64,000 bases of DNA from Rhodohalobacter mucosus. Its GTDB lineage: Bacteria; Bacteroidota; Rhodothermia; Balneolales; Balneolaceae. The notes under the pieces are model-generated. The model saw only the letters and a program-made list of their open reading frames with translations. It had not been told where the DNA came from and did no database searches. The stretch spans positions 1 to 64,000 of the forward strand of contig NZ_QGGB01000008.1 in the NCBI RefSeq assembly GCF_003150675.1. Direction: 5' to 3'. The translations under genes and the position numbers were made by a program. Positions 1 to 9,200 of the stretch are shown in pieces (within the stretch, counting starts at the first letter, position 1; every line of letters starts with the position of its first letter).

Positions 1-125
1 ATCAACCCGACAATTTGTTTACGCAAGGTAGGTGAAAACTCCCGGCGTTGCCGAAGATATTTTTTAGACATAAAGAATCGGTTTATAAGTGATAATTTAT
101 GTCAACCTATTTTAGGCACCTACAT

Positions 126-162
126 CTCACAACTCAACACTAAACACTAAGAACTCAAAACT
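126..162. repeat. Low-complexity AACTCAAAACT-type repeat
   Basis: Degenerate copies of an 8-11 base unit (AACTCAACACT, AAACACTAAG, AACTCAAAACT) run directly up to the start codon of the next gene. Such A/C-rich micro-repeats are common between genes in Bacteroidota-type genomes. No function is claimed. The rest of bases 1-165 shows no gene that I can support. Confidence 0.45.
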
Positions 163-165
163 AAA

Positions 166-936
166 ATGTTCAGCCTCTTCCGCCGTATCCGCCAGAAACT
201 GATCGATTCGGGATCGGTAACAAGATACCTTCTCTATGCTGTGGGTGAAATCCTATTGGTGGTCTTGGGAATTCTCATCGCCCTGCAGATTAACAACTGG
301 AATGAACAGCAGAAACAGGATGAGCGGGAGCGACTTCTTTTGATCAACTTGCGTAATGACTTTCAGACACGGTTTACCGAACTGAAGGAGATCAATACCG
401 CCCGGGAGGAGGCCATTGAGCACATCCTGCTGCTAAACAGGATCATTGCAGACAGGACCCTTTTACCCGAAAATGACGAAATGGACCGTCTTCTCTCAAC
501 CATAATCAACTCATTCGGCTTTAACGAACAGTTCAATATGCTGGATGTACTTTTTAGTACCGGCATGATCAATGATCTGAGTGACGAGGAGCTGAAACAA
601 TTGCTGCTGCTTTGGCCACAGCAGGTAGAGGAGATGCTCGAGGAACAGCGCGGGTTGAACATTCTATACAATGACATACTTCGTCCCCTCTACTATAATT
701 ATCTGTCCATGAGAAACATCAATGAAGCCTTTGAATTCAGGGGTTACAATATCCCGAAAGGTGAGCCGGTTACTTTAACCCAGGATATTGGGGGGCTTCT
801 GGATGATCCAATGTTTGAAAACTATCTCGCAGACGCACAAACCTATCTAACCGTCAACATCATCGACGGCCGAATACTGATAGATTCGGCTGAACGCATA
901 ATTGAGCTGCTAAATCAAAATATTGATGCATATTGA
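166..936 (+). CDS. DUF6090 family membrane protein
   Basis: The 256-residue product has the hallmark start of the DUF6090 family: a basic RRIRQKL stretch, then YLLYAVGEILLVVLGILIAL as a single membrane helix (about residues 21-41), closed by QINNWNE. The rest (about 45-256) is acidic, leucine-rich and probably helical or coiled-coil. The molecular role of the family is not known. The C-terminal part is probably outside the cytoplasm, because the basic N-terminus should stay inside. It stands alone: upstream is repeat DNA, and the next gene lies on the other strand. Family assignment is confident from the N-terminal signature. Confidence 0.85.
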   Translation: MFSLFRRIRQKLIDSGSVTRYLLYAVGEILLVVLGILIALQINNWNEQQKQDERERLLLINLRNDFQTRFTELKEINTAREEAIEHILLLNRIIADRTLLPENDEMDRLLSTIINSFGFNEQFNMLDVLFSTGMINDLSDEELKQLLLLWPQQVEEMLEEQRGLNILYNDILRPLYYNYLSMRNINEAFEFRGYNIPKGEPVTLTQDIGGLLDDPMFENYLADAQTYLTVNIIDGRILIDSAERIIELLNQNIDAY

Positions 937-1118
937 ACAGCCGAATCATATTGAACTGACCGGTGCTTGTTTGTTTACAAAAAACCGGTGCAGGCAATGC
1001 TGAGCCGGCATTCCAGAATATGTTCAGTGTTATACAAAACAGGGCCGACCTATCAACTTACAACTTGCTATTTGACAGCTTCGACCCCGTTGATGTTCAG
1101 GTCTCAATTAATCGATAT

Positions 1119-1685
1119 CTATTCAGAATCGGATAGAATATTGGTGCCCATTGCACTAATAATAAGTGAACGATCATAATAGCTGTAATACCGGTCAATT
1201 TTATTTTCTTCATTGAAATGAACGGTAATATTCATGCGCAGATTGACCTTAGTACCATTAAAAACCATCTCATTCGACAAATAGCTAACGACATACGGCC
1301 CGGTTAAACCGGCGTAATTCGGAGCCTCCTGTGCAATAACAGGCAGGTAAACAGGTTCGCTAAAAGTCATGGATTCTACTCCGGTAGTGGCTTCCCAGTT
1401 TTTCCACCAATCTATCAGAGCTTCTTTGCCGGTAATCACTGTACGGGTTCCCGCATCGCCATCCGGAAAATAGTATTCAATGTCATCTGCCATCAGCTCA
1501 CCCCAGGCATCGAAATCCATATTCTGCATATGCATCATCCCCTCTTCCATAATCTCAACATACTCTGTTGAGCCTATATCCCAACTGTCATTCCCGTCAT
1601 TCATGTTCTGAACACACCCGTTCAGCAGCATCATACCCAGAATCAATAATCCGGTCAAATACTTTATATTATTGTGTATAATCAT
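1119..1685 (-). CDS. NTF2/SnoaL-like lipoprotein
   Basis: The 188-residue product begins with a lipoprotein signal: a hydrophobic stretch at about residues 8-20, then LLNGC with the lipidation cysteine at residue 24. The mature part has a SnoaL/NTF2-like outline: an early helix (YVEIMEEGMMHMQNMDFDAWGELM), DDIEYYFPDG as the hydrophobic strand, a GKEALIDWWKNW helix, then beta strands ending in HFNEENKIDRYYSYYD. This fold serves as a small-ligand pocket or enzyme scaffold, and no catalytic residue set identifies a substrate here. The same fold heads four kinases further right, although this one is on the cell surface. Its start codon faces the secreted protein at 2082 across a 396-base divergent gap. 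Confidence 0.8.
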   Translation of the reverse strand: MIIHNNIKYLTGLLILGMMLLNGCVQNMNDGNDSWDIGSTEYVEIMEEGMMHMQNMDFDAWGELMADDIEYYFPDGDAGTRTVITGKEALIDWWKNWEATTGVESMTFSEPVYLPVIAQEAPNYAGLTGPYVVSYLSNEMVFNGTKVNLRMNITVHFNEENKIDRYYSYYDRSLIISAMGTNILSDSE

Positions 1686-2081
1686 ATCTCCTATATCCCC
1701 TTATTTTATTTTTAAATGAAAAGAAAAGCATGTTTGAATCTCTGTAATCATTAATCAATTTGCCTTTTTGAAGGATAAATTCCAATAGTAAACTTTATGT
1801 AAATTTCATGATAATATTTACTATATACTTAATATCTGTGTGGCCTCACGGGTAATATATTATCATTAACGTTATATCAAAGTTCTATACCGGTATTTGC
1901 AATACCGAAAAATTTATTTTCATTTTTTTGAACAAAGGAAGATAATGCCGCATAAATTTATTACACTGAATTCTATCCACTTCTAAAATCAGTGAATCAA
2001 TAGGGCAGGATGAGTGGGACGCACTGTCAGCTACTGACAGGCTTATTCATACATAACTAATAAATAATAGGGGATAATGAC
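1686..2081. other. AT-rich divergent intergenic region
   Basis: This 396-base stretch separates two divergent genes and should hold both promoters. It is AT-rich, with small palindromes (TAATATATTA at 1853-1862 and an AACGTT core near 1867). No coding sequence is evident. A purine-rich AGGGGA about 10 bases before the 2082 start codon can serve as its ribosome binding site. I cannot place promoter boxes with confidence. Confidence 0.4.
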
Positions 2082-2837
2082 ATGACTCAACTCAATAAGC
2101 TGTTTCTGTTTGTTTTAATATCTATCATCGCGGTTGGCGTAAAAGCTCAGATGGTGGAAGATTCCAGGACGGAATTTATCATGTGCACGCTGAAAGAAGG
2201 CAAGACCTTTGATGATGTGATCGAATACGCTGAGAAGTACGGCGAGGAGATCGAAGCCAAAGAGCTCAATTACGCGCAATTTTTGATGCGGCCTATGATG
2301 GCAGGATCATTTTTGGAAGACTATACTCACGTAATTGTCGGGTCATGGCCCGACGGTGGTGCCATGTATCGTGAGTATGGAAATTACGCCAATAGCTTTT
2401 TGGATAATGACGATCGTGAATCACCGCATACATGTAACGCGGTTTATTCTACGATTAATTATATGGTCATGAATTCCATGAAACAGGATGAGCCTATGGA
2501 TGAACGGACTCCCCTTCAATTTGCAAGCTGTAATCTGAAGGAAGGTGTTAGCATGGAGTATGCCATGGAGGTTCAGGCGGAGTTCTCTGCCCGGCTGGAT
2601 GAGGCAGGATATGACGGGATGGTTGGCTGGTGGGCCACTCCCTATCTGGGTTTTGAAGATTTCGGATATGATTTTATGTCCATCGCCTGGTGGCAAAGCT
2701 TTGAGCATCGCGCACAGATTGCCGGCGATTTTTATACAATGGCAGAAGATCTGAACTCCATGATGAATTCGGTAACTACCTGCGAAAATCCACGTGCCTA
2801 CATGGTTGAAATGATCTTCGATCATCAGCAGGATTAA
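2082..2837 (+). CDS. Secreted protein with internal duplication, unknown function
   Basis: The 251-residue product has a signal peptide (residues 1-22, ending VKAQ). The mature part is two related halves. Half 1 starts TEFIMCTLKEGKTFDDVIEYAEK (about residue 27), and half 2 starts LQFASCNLKEGVSMEYAMEVQAE (about 147). Both then show W/G-rich strands (IVGSWPDGGAMYREYG against SIAWWQSFEHRAQIAG) and each closes with a TCN/TCE motif. Two ~100-residue ferredoxin-like halves suggest a fused dimeric alpha/beta-barrel fold; that is inference. I do not recognise a named family. The start is supported by AGGGGA upstream and by the signal peptide. It is a single gene closed by the terminator at 2867. Confidence 0.75.
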   Translation: MTQLNKLFLFVLISIIAVGVKAQMVEDSRTEFIMCTLKEGKTFDDVIEYAEKYGEEIEAKELNYAQFLMRPMMAGSFLEDYTHVIVGSWPDGGAMYREYGNYANSFLDNDDRESPHTCNAVYSTINYMVMNSMKQDEPMDERTPLQFASCNLKEGVSMEYAMEVQAEFSARLDEAGYDGMVGWWATPYLGFEDFGYDFMSIAWWQSFEHRAQIAGDFYTMAEDLNSMMNSVTTCENPRAYMVEMIFDHQQD

Positions 2838-2866
2838 TTGATTAACCGGCTGGTCTTATAATTACA

Positions 2867-2896
2867 AAAGGCTCATACGATGTATGGGCCTTTTTT
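2867..2896 (+). terminator. Rho-independent terminator
   Basis: A 12-base-pair stem, AAAGGCTCATAC with GTATGGGCCTTT (one G-T pair), closes a 3-base loop and runs into six T residues. It sits 30 bases after the stop codon of the secreted protein and isolates that gene from the kinase run. Confidence 0.85.
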
Positions 2897-3299
2897 ATTC
2901 CGTCAATAAACTGGATCGACTTACACTCCCGGTATAAAACTGTAGTTAAACCTATACACTGAGTGCAAATTGCTTTATTCTCGCAACTCAAATACATATA
3001 AACCGCAGTTCACTTCCGGCAGATTTTTCCTGAAAAAAACCCTCAAAAAAATAGGCTTTTTGCCTGTATGTGCTATATTAATGGCGGCTGTGTAGGTAAA
3101 AAGGCATAAGCGTATTTCTTATCTGTGATTAGTTTTAACCCGGATAAAAATATTTTTTTTCGAAGACGGGCAAAAACCTTTGTTTCGTAATAATTTACAG
3201 CTTTACCAATCAGTCTATTATGTATGGGGGTGCGCGCTTTTTCAATTCATCTCTGGGGGTTTCAACAATCATTTAGAATGCAGAGTGCAGTAATTGTGT
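2897..3299. other. Leader region before the signalling run
   Basis: About 400 bases between the terminator and the first kinase hold no gene that I can support. It has T-rich tracts and one weak hairpin (AGGC, five T, GCCT near 3053-3065). It is the only long gap before the 39-kb signalling run, so the main promoter probably lies here; I cannot identify its boxes. Confidence 0.35.
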
Positions 3300-6050
3300 A
3301 TGGATTCCGATAAGGAAAAAGCATTGAAAGAGGCTTATCAAAAGGTTATCGCTCTTAATTTCAATCAGGCTCCGATAGACCAAATAGAGTCTTATGTGGT
3401 TCCGGACGTGATGGTATTTGGCAGTACCGTCGACGAACAGGCACATGACCTGGAAGGATATATATCCATAATTAAGGGCCAGGAAGAGCAGACGAAATCA
3501 GAAGGCCTCTCCTTCCAGTTTGAAACGGAACCTATCCACAGGCGTATCTTGCCCGGCGAGGAATCAGCCCTCTTTGTGGATCTGGTAACGGTATCTTTCA
3601 AATCAGGCACTGAAGTTGTTCACCAGTCTGTATTCCGGTTGTCCTTGCTCATGGAAAAGATCGACGGGCAATGGAAGCTGGTTTACCTGCACGACTCCAT
3701 CCTTACCGACACGGAAGGCGACCCTTTTCATATCAACGAGTACAAAAAGGAGAAGGAGAGGCTTGAACAACAGGTCGCAGAGCAGACGGCCGACCTTCAG
3801 CTGATAAACAGGGAGCTCGAAATTGAGGCCGCTATCCAAAGGGTCAGAACCGTTGCCATGGGAATGCAGGAGCCGGACGATATCATGAAGGTGCTGAATG
3901 TGATCAAAAAAGAGCTCGCCGCATTTGAGCTGAATAATATCGGTACCTGGATCTGGATCTTCAATGATGAAGAAACCCTCACGCAGTGGGATATTTCTGA
4001 AATCGACCTCAAAGGCACTCTCTCCAGCGTAAATATCACAATGGACCTCAAGTCATCCCAGAGCGCCCGGCGCCACGCTCCCAAATGGAAACGGGACGAC
4101 TATTACACAATGTCCTGGAAGGGAGATCAGCTTCAGGGGCTTATTGATGAGGTAAAGACACTGGACGCTCAAAACGGGAAACTTTTCCAGGAAGCCGTCG
4201 ATGAGGGACGCATGACCACCTATTGGCAGGCCTGTGCTCCGTTTTCTAAAGGAGTTTTGGGACTGGATTATCCGGCAGAGCCCCCGGAAGAGGCAAAAAA
4301 CGTTTTGACCAAAATGGCCTCCGCTATCGATATGGCTTACCAGCGATTTGAAGATCTCCGGAAGGCGGAGCACCAGGCATACGAATCAAAAGTTGAAACC
4401 AGCCTCGAGCGGATACGCGGCATGGCATCAGCCATGAATCACAGCGATGATCTGATGCAGATCGCCGAGGCTATGTTCAGAGAGCTGGAAATCCTTAAAA
4501 TCAGGCCGCTTCGCTATGGCTTAGCCATGATCGACCGGGAAAAAATAGAAGCGGAACTATGGGCGTCCACCGTTAACGACGGACACTATCTGGATATGCT
4601 GGGCACCCTCTCCCTTACCTGGCACCCGATGCTTCTGCAGGCACTTGATGCATGGGATTCGCAACATGAGGAATTGATATACGAACTCAAAGGCCAAGAG
4701 CTCAGCAGCTACTATAAAAAGATTGGTCTGATAAATCCGGAGATACCCAACCTGGGAGAGCTTCAGGACCCTGAAACGGATAGCGTACAGTACACCAGCT
4801 TTTTCCCTTTCAAAACCGGCGTACTCTATGCCTTTACCGAGGAAGAGCCGGCTGAGGAAGGACGGTCCATCCTGAAACGTTTTGCGTCCGTTTTTGAACA
4901 GGCCCATATCCGATACAATGATCTGCAGATCGCCGAACAGCAGGAGCACCTGATCCGCGAAGAACGCGATCGTCTTGAAATAGCGCTAAAAGAACTGAGG
5001 GCAACCAAGGATCAGCTTGTACAGCAGGAAAAACTGGCCTCCCTGGGCCAGCTTACCGCCGGCATCGCCCACGAGATCAAGAATCCCCTCAATTTTGTGA
5101 ATAATTTCTCGGAGGTGAGCATCGAGATGGTGGAGGAAGCGATAGATGAAGTGAAAAGGCAAAAGGCAGAAGTGAAAAAGGAGGCGAAAAAAACTCCCCT
5201 CTCGCCCCGTAGGGATCCCGATGGGAAGAGGGACGGCGACCCGTCGTTAGACGGAAGCGCCAGGGGTGTGTCTGATGGGGCAAATGGTGAGGCAATCGAC
5301 ACAAACCTCCTCCTCGAAATTCTCGGCGACATTGAAGCCAACCTGCGCAAAATCCACGAGCACGGCTCGCGGGCCGACGGCATCGTAAAGTCCATGCTGC
5401 AGCACTCACGCGGCGGCGAGGGCACCTCTCAACCCACCAACCTGAATTCTCTGGTCAAAGAGTATGTCAATCTCTCCTTCCACGGCATGAGGGCCGGCGA
5501 CGACCCGATCAACGTGGAGATCGACCTCCAGCTGGATGATTCAGTCGGTGAGATACCGCTGGTGGCCGAAGATTTCTCCCGGGTGATTTTGAATGTATGC
5601 AACAACGCCTTTGACGCGATGAGGGAAAAGCTGAGTGCTCAGAGCAATAGCGTTTCCCGCGCAAGCGAAAAGGCAAAAGCACGCACTGAGCAAAGTCGAA
5701 GTGTGAAAAGTGAGAAGTCCCTCCCTCAGCCGAAGGAGGGAGGTGATCCGTCGGCTGACGGAGAACGGGGGGATGACACTGAACATAGCTACAGCCCAAA
5801 ACTCACAGTCCGTACACTTAGAAATAGTGGAGATGTCTCCATCCATGTTGAGGACAATGGAATCGGTATTCCGAAAGACATGAGAAGCAAAGTTCTGCAG
5901 CCGTTTTTCACGACAAAAAAGGGGACTTCAGGTACCGGACTGGGTCTCTCAATCACAAATGATATCATCAAGGCACACGGTGGTGATATCAGAATTGAAT
6001 CGGAAAAAGGATTTGGAACCAACTTCAAAATTTTACTGCGGAACAGATAA
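3300..6050 (+). CDS. HK1: SnoaL-headed soluble histidine kinase, 2 modules
   Basis: This 916-residue kinase has no membrane segment, so it is probably cytoplasmic. Order: SnoaL/NTF2-like domain (about 1-140), coiled coil, two copies of the module that opens with an ERVR/ERIR helix (about 175-365 and 366-555), a coiled coil, DHp with IAHEIKNPLNF (phospho-acceptor His about 591), and a HATPase domain with CNNAFDA (N-box), DNGIGIP and TGLGLSI. I chose ATG at 3300 over the upstream TTG at 3294 because MDSDKEKA resembles the start of HK7. Both kinase loops carry repeat-derived insertions (5193-5281 and 5631-5776). It opens the signalling run. The ligand is unknown. Confidence 0.93.
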   Translation: MDSDKEKALKEAYQKVIALNFNQAPIDQIESYVVPDVMVFGSTVDEQAHDLEGYISIIKGQEEQTKSEGLSFQFETEPIHRRILPGEESALFVDLVTVSFKSGTEVVHQSVFRLSLLMEKIDGQWKLVYLHDSILTDTEGDPFHINEYKKEKERLEQQVAEQTADLQLINRELEIEAAIQRVRTVAMGMQEPDDIMKVLNVIKKELAAFELNNIGTWIWIFNDEETLTQWDISEIDLKGTLSSVNITMDLKSSQSARRHAPKWKRDDYYTMSWKGDQLQGLIDEVKTLDAQNGKLFQEAVDEGRMTTYWQACAPFSKGVLGLDYPAEPPEEAKNVLTKMASAIDMAYQRFEDLRKAEHQAYESKVETSLERIRGMASAMNHSDDLMQIAEAMFRELEILKIRPLRYGLAMIDREKIEAELWASTVNDGHYLDMLGTLSLTWHPMLLQALDAWDSQHEELIYELKGQELSSYYKKIGLINPEIPNLGELQDPETDSVQYTSFFPFKTGVLYAFTEEEPAEEGRSILKRFASVFEQAHIRYNDLQIAEQQEHLIREERDRLEIALKELRATKDQLVQQEKLASLGQLTAGIAHEIKNPLNFVNNFSEVSIEMVEEAIDEVKRQKAEVKKEAKKTPLSPRRDPDGKRDGDPSLDGSARGVSDGANGEAIDTNLLLEILGDIEANLRKIHEHGSRADGIVKSMLQHSRGGEGTSQPTNLNSLVKEYVNLSFHGMRAGDDPINVEIDLQLDDSVGEIPLVAEDFSRVILNVCNNAFDAMREKLSAQSNSVSRASEKAKARTEQSRSVKSEKSLPQPKEGGDPSADGERGDDTEHSYSPKLTVRTLRNSGDVSIHVEDNGIGIPKDMRSKVLQPFFTTKKGTSGTGLGLSITNDIIKAHGGDIRIESEKGFGTNFKILLRNR
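5193..5281. repeat. Repeat B, left half, inside HK1 DHp loop
   Basis: In-frame insertion at the tip of the DHp hairpin. It keeps the left part of repeat B (CCCCTCTCG start, CCAGGGGTGTG inner arm) but lacks the right half. The first palindrome is interrupted by GTAGGGATCCCGATGGG. The stretch with GACCCGTCGTTAGACGGAAG is shared with the HK6 copy, so the two have a common origin. Translated PLSPRR...ARGVSDG. Confidence 0.75.
5631..5776. repeat. Repeats G and E inside HK1 ATPase loop
   Basis: In-frame insertion after the N-box helix. Bases 5631-5713 (repeat G) recur almost unchanged in HK2 at 9241-9323 and contain CACTGAGCAAAGTCGAAGTG, a palindrome-like unit. Bases 5718-5776 (repeat E) hold CTCCCTCAGCCGAAGGAGGG and CCGTCGGCTGACGG, and resemble insertions in HK3 and HK7. 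Confidence 0.75.
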
Positions 6051-6216
6051 AATTTTTCTGTCCGGCAAATAAAGCTTCATCGACAAAATGATAAAATTGA
6101 CCCAATTCATTGTGTCTTTTTTGAATCCTGGATTCTCAACAGGCGATCTGCATCAACTACCTGCGGATTGGCTGACCCGGAAATCCAATGCTCTGCCGGC
6201 TCCAAAATCTGCTTCA

Positions 6217-9200
6217 ATGATCCGGATCTCTATTTGGCTTATAATCTGCATTTTACTGGGAATCGAACCGGCCACCTCTCAAATCAAGCAGCACCCCGAA
6301 AAAGGCATCTACTATCATCAGCAATATCTACCCTCCGAGTTTAACGGGCATAATCAGAGCTGGTCAGTCCTTGAAAATAAGGACGGCCTGATCTATGTCG
6401 GAAACGGAAACGGCCTGATGGAATACGACGGCGTGCAATGGCGTATGATTCAGGTAGCCGGGGGGCAGGTTGCCCTATCACTAGCTCTAAGCGAGGATAA
6501 CCGGGTATATGTTGGAAGTGTGAATGATTTTGGAGTGATTGAGACTGATTCCTTGGGGTTGGCTTTTTACAGGTCCATTTCAGACAGTCTGCCCGATAAC
6601 ATGAAGGATTTTGAAGATGTATGGGAGACCAAAGCCCACTCCGGCGGAGTATTATTCAGAACCCGCAGTGCCGCCTTTTATGTGACCCCTGATGATTCGA
6701 TCGAAATTTTTCAACCTGTCGGGCAGTTCGAACGGGTCCATAAAGTGGGTGATACCTTGTATATGATTGACAAGGGCACAGGATTGATGAAATTCGGGGA
6801 AAATGAGTTTCGTCTTGTGCCCGGTGGTGAACAGTTTACGGATCTTTCAATCTGGTATATGGGAGGCCGGCCCGACGGATCCATTTTTATCGCTACCCGG
6901 GAAGGCACTTTTTTGCTGGATGGTGATGCTATAGAGCCATTTGAAACCGAAGTTTCATCCTTTCTGGGTAATCAGCTGGTCTATGAAGGCACCGAAGTGG
7001 GAGGCACGGGGTACGTATTTGCAACCATTGCCGGAGGTGTGGTAATGACCAACTATGACGGAGAAATCCTGGATGCTTTCAGCAGCGATGTTCTCACGAG
7101 TCCGCAGGCAACCAACGTATTTATCGATCGATTCGAAAACCTCTGGGTGACCACCACCAATGGGGTTAACAGAGTCGAAATTTCGAGTCCCCTCACCTAC
7201 TTTGATAACACTACCGGACTCATATCAGCTGTTCTGGATGTGGTGAGACATGATGGAACCCTCTTTGTTTCCTCATCCTCGGAAATCCGATACCTCAATG
7301 AGAACGATTCCGCCATCAACGCTCCTCAGTTTGAATCGATCCCTGTGACCTCATCAAGCTACGACGTATTTGAATCGACAGACAGAGGCTTACTGGTCAC
7401 ATCCGGCTTTGGAATGGAAGAGGTAACCCTGAGCGGTACCTCACCCATAGGGCCTGAGCTTGAAGCTCAGGACATCTTTATCCCCGAATTCGATCCGGAT
7501 CACCTTCTGCTGGGTCACAGGGGTGGACTGGCTCTGTACAGATATGAGAATGGAGAGTGGAATTTTTTGCGAAATTTGGAAGGAATAACAGAACAAATTT
7601 ACAGAGTGGTGCAGGACTCTGATAGCGTCATTTGGGCCGGAACTGACTTTCAGGGCTTGATCAGGATCTCTCCTGCCCAAAGTGAAGATGAAGGAGAAGA
7701 GAGGGAAATTACCCGCTTTGATTCTGAGGAATTTTTTGATGCCAGGGCTACCAAGGTTGGGATATTTGATGATAATGTTTGGATTATTACCAACTCCGGC
7801 CTGTTCAGACCATCCGATCCCTGGAATCCGGAGCAGCCTTTTATTCCGGATATAAATGATTTGAAGGAGGAAACGGACAATTCTGTCCAGGGTGTGTTCA
7901 ATGTCACAGAAGGTTTTGATGGCCGGTTTTGGGTGCTTACCGATCCGGGCCTCGGTTACGTTCCCGAACTGAGCAACCCTCTCGATTCACTTCGCAGAGG
8001 GGCCTTGGGACGCATTCCATCCTCCAATTTCGACTCCGTACATCCTGAAGAGGACGGAATCGTATGGATAGGAAGTGAAAATGGCTTAGTGCGTTATGAT
8101 AGCAACTCCGACTACCCTGCAGGCATATCATTCGACGCATTTGTCAGGGGTGTCACTCACGAGAATGACCTGTTATTTGGCGGGGCCGTTAATTCAGGTT
8201 TTGACGAACTTTCGATCCCCTATCAGCAAAACGACCTTAGATTCCGATTTGGCACCAACTTTTTTGAGGATGAAGAGAACACGCTCTATCAGGTCAGAAT
8301 AACCGGTTTTAACGAAGACTGGACAAGCTGGTCTGATGAAACATTCAGAGACTTTACCAATATCCCGCATGGAAGCTACACTCTGGAGGTCAGGGCTTTG
8401 AATACGTATGGCAACATAAGTACACCCGGTACTTTTTCTTTCGAAATATTACCACCATGGTGGTTCTCCTGGTGGGCCTACATATCCTATTTTCTGATAT
8501 TCGCAGGACTTGTTTTTGCTGCAGATCGTTTTCAACGTAAACGTCTGATCAAAAAAGAGAGAGAAAGATCAAGGGAAAAAGAATTGGCGCAAGCACGGGA
8601 GATAGAAAAAGCATACGAAGACCTGAAAGCTGCCCAGGATCAGCTGATTCAGCAGGAAAAACTGGCCTCCCTGGGCCAGCTCACCGCCGGCATCGCCCAC
8701 GAGATCAAGAATCCCCTCAATTTTGTGAATAATTTCTCGGAGGTGAGTATCGAGATGGTGGAGGAAGCGAGGGATGAAGTGCGACGGGGGACCGGAGACG
8801 GAAGACCGGGAGATTCAAAAAGAGAGAAGAATAATTCCCCCTTAACAAAGGGGGACAAAGGGGGATGTTCATCTCCGCAAAAGCAAGAAGTCTCGAATGA
8901 TGACTATGACTCGGGGTTAATCCTCGAAATCCTCGACGATATCGAAGCCAACCTGAAAAAAATCCACGAACATGGCTCGCGGGCCGACTCCATTGTTAAG
9001 TCGATGCTGCAGCACAGCCGGGGCGGATCCGGAAAGATGGAGTCGACCGATCTCAATGCATTGATTAAAGAATATGTAAACCTCGCGTTTCATGGAATGC
9101 GCGCCGGTAAAGACCCAATTAATGTAGATATCGACCTGCAGCTGGATGAGAGCGTTGGCGAGGTGCCACTGGTGGCAGAAGATTTCTCGCGGGTGATTTT

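Noticed and set aside
967-1179. Small plus-strand ORF of 70 codons
   Set aside because: It starts at a non-ATG codon, overlaps the end of the NTF2-like lipoprotein gene on the other strand and has no domain pattern.
5160-5290. Frameshift or pseudogene in HK1 because of odd, low-similarity peptide
   Set aside because: The frame stays open on both sides, the core boxes are intact, and the odd peptide is explained by repeat-derived in-frame DNA found in sister kinases.
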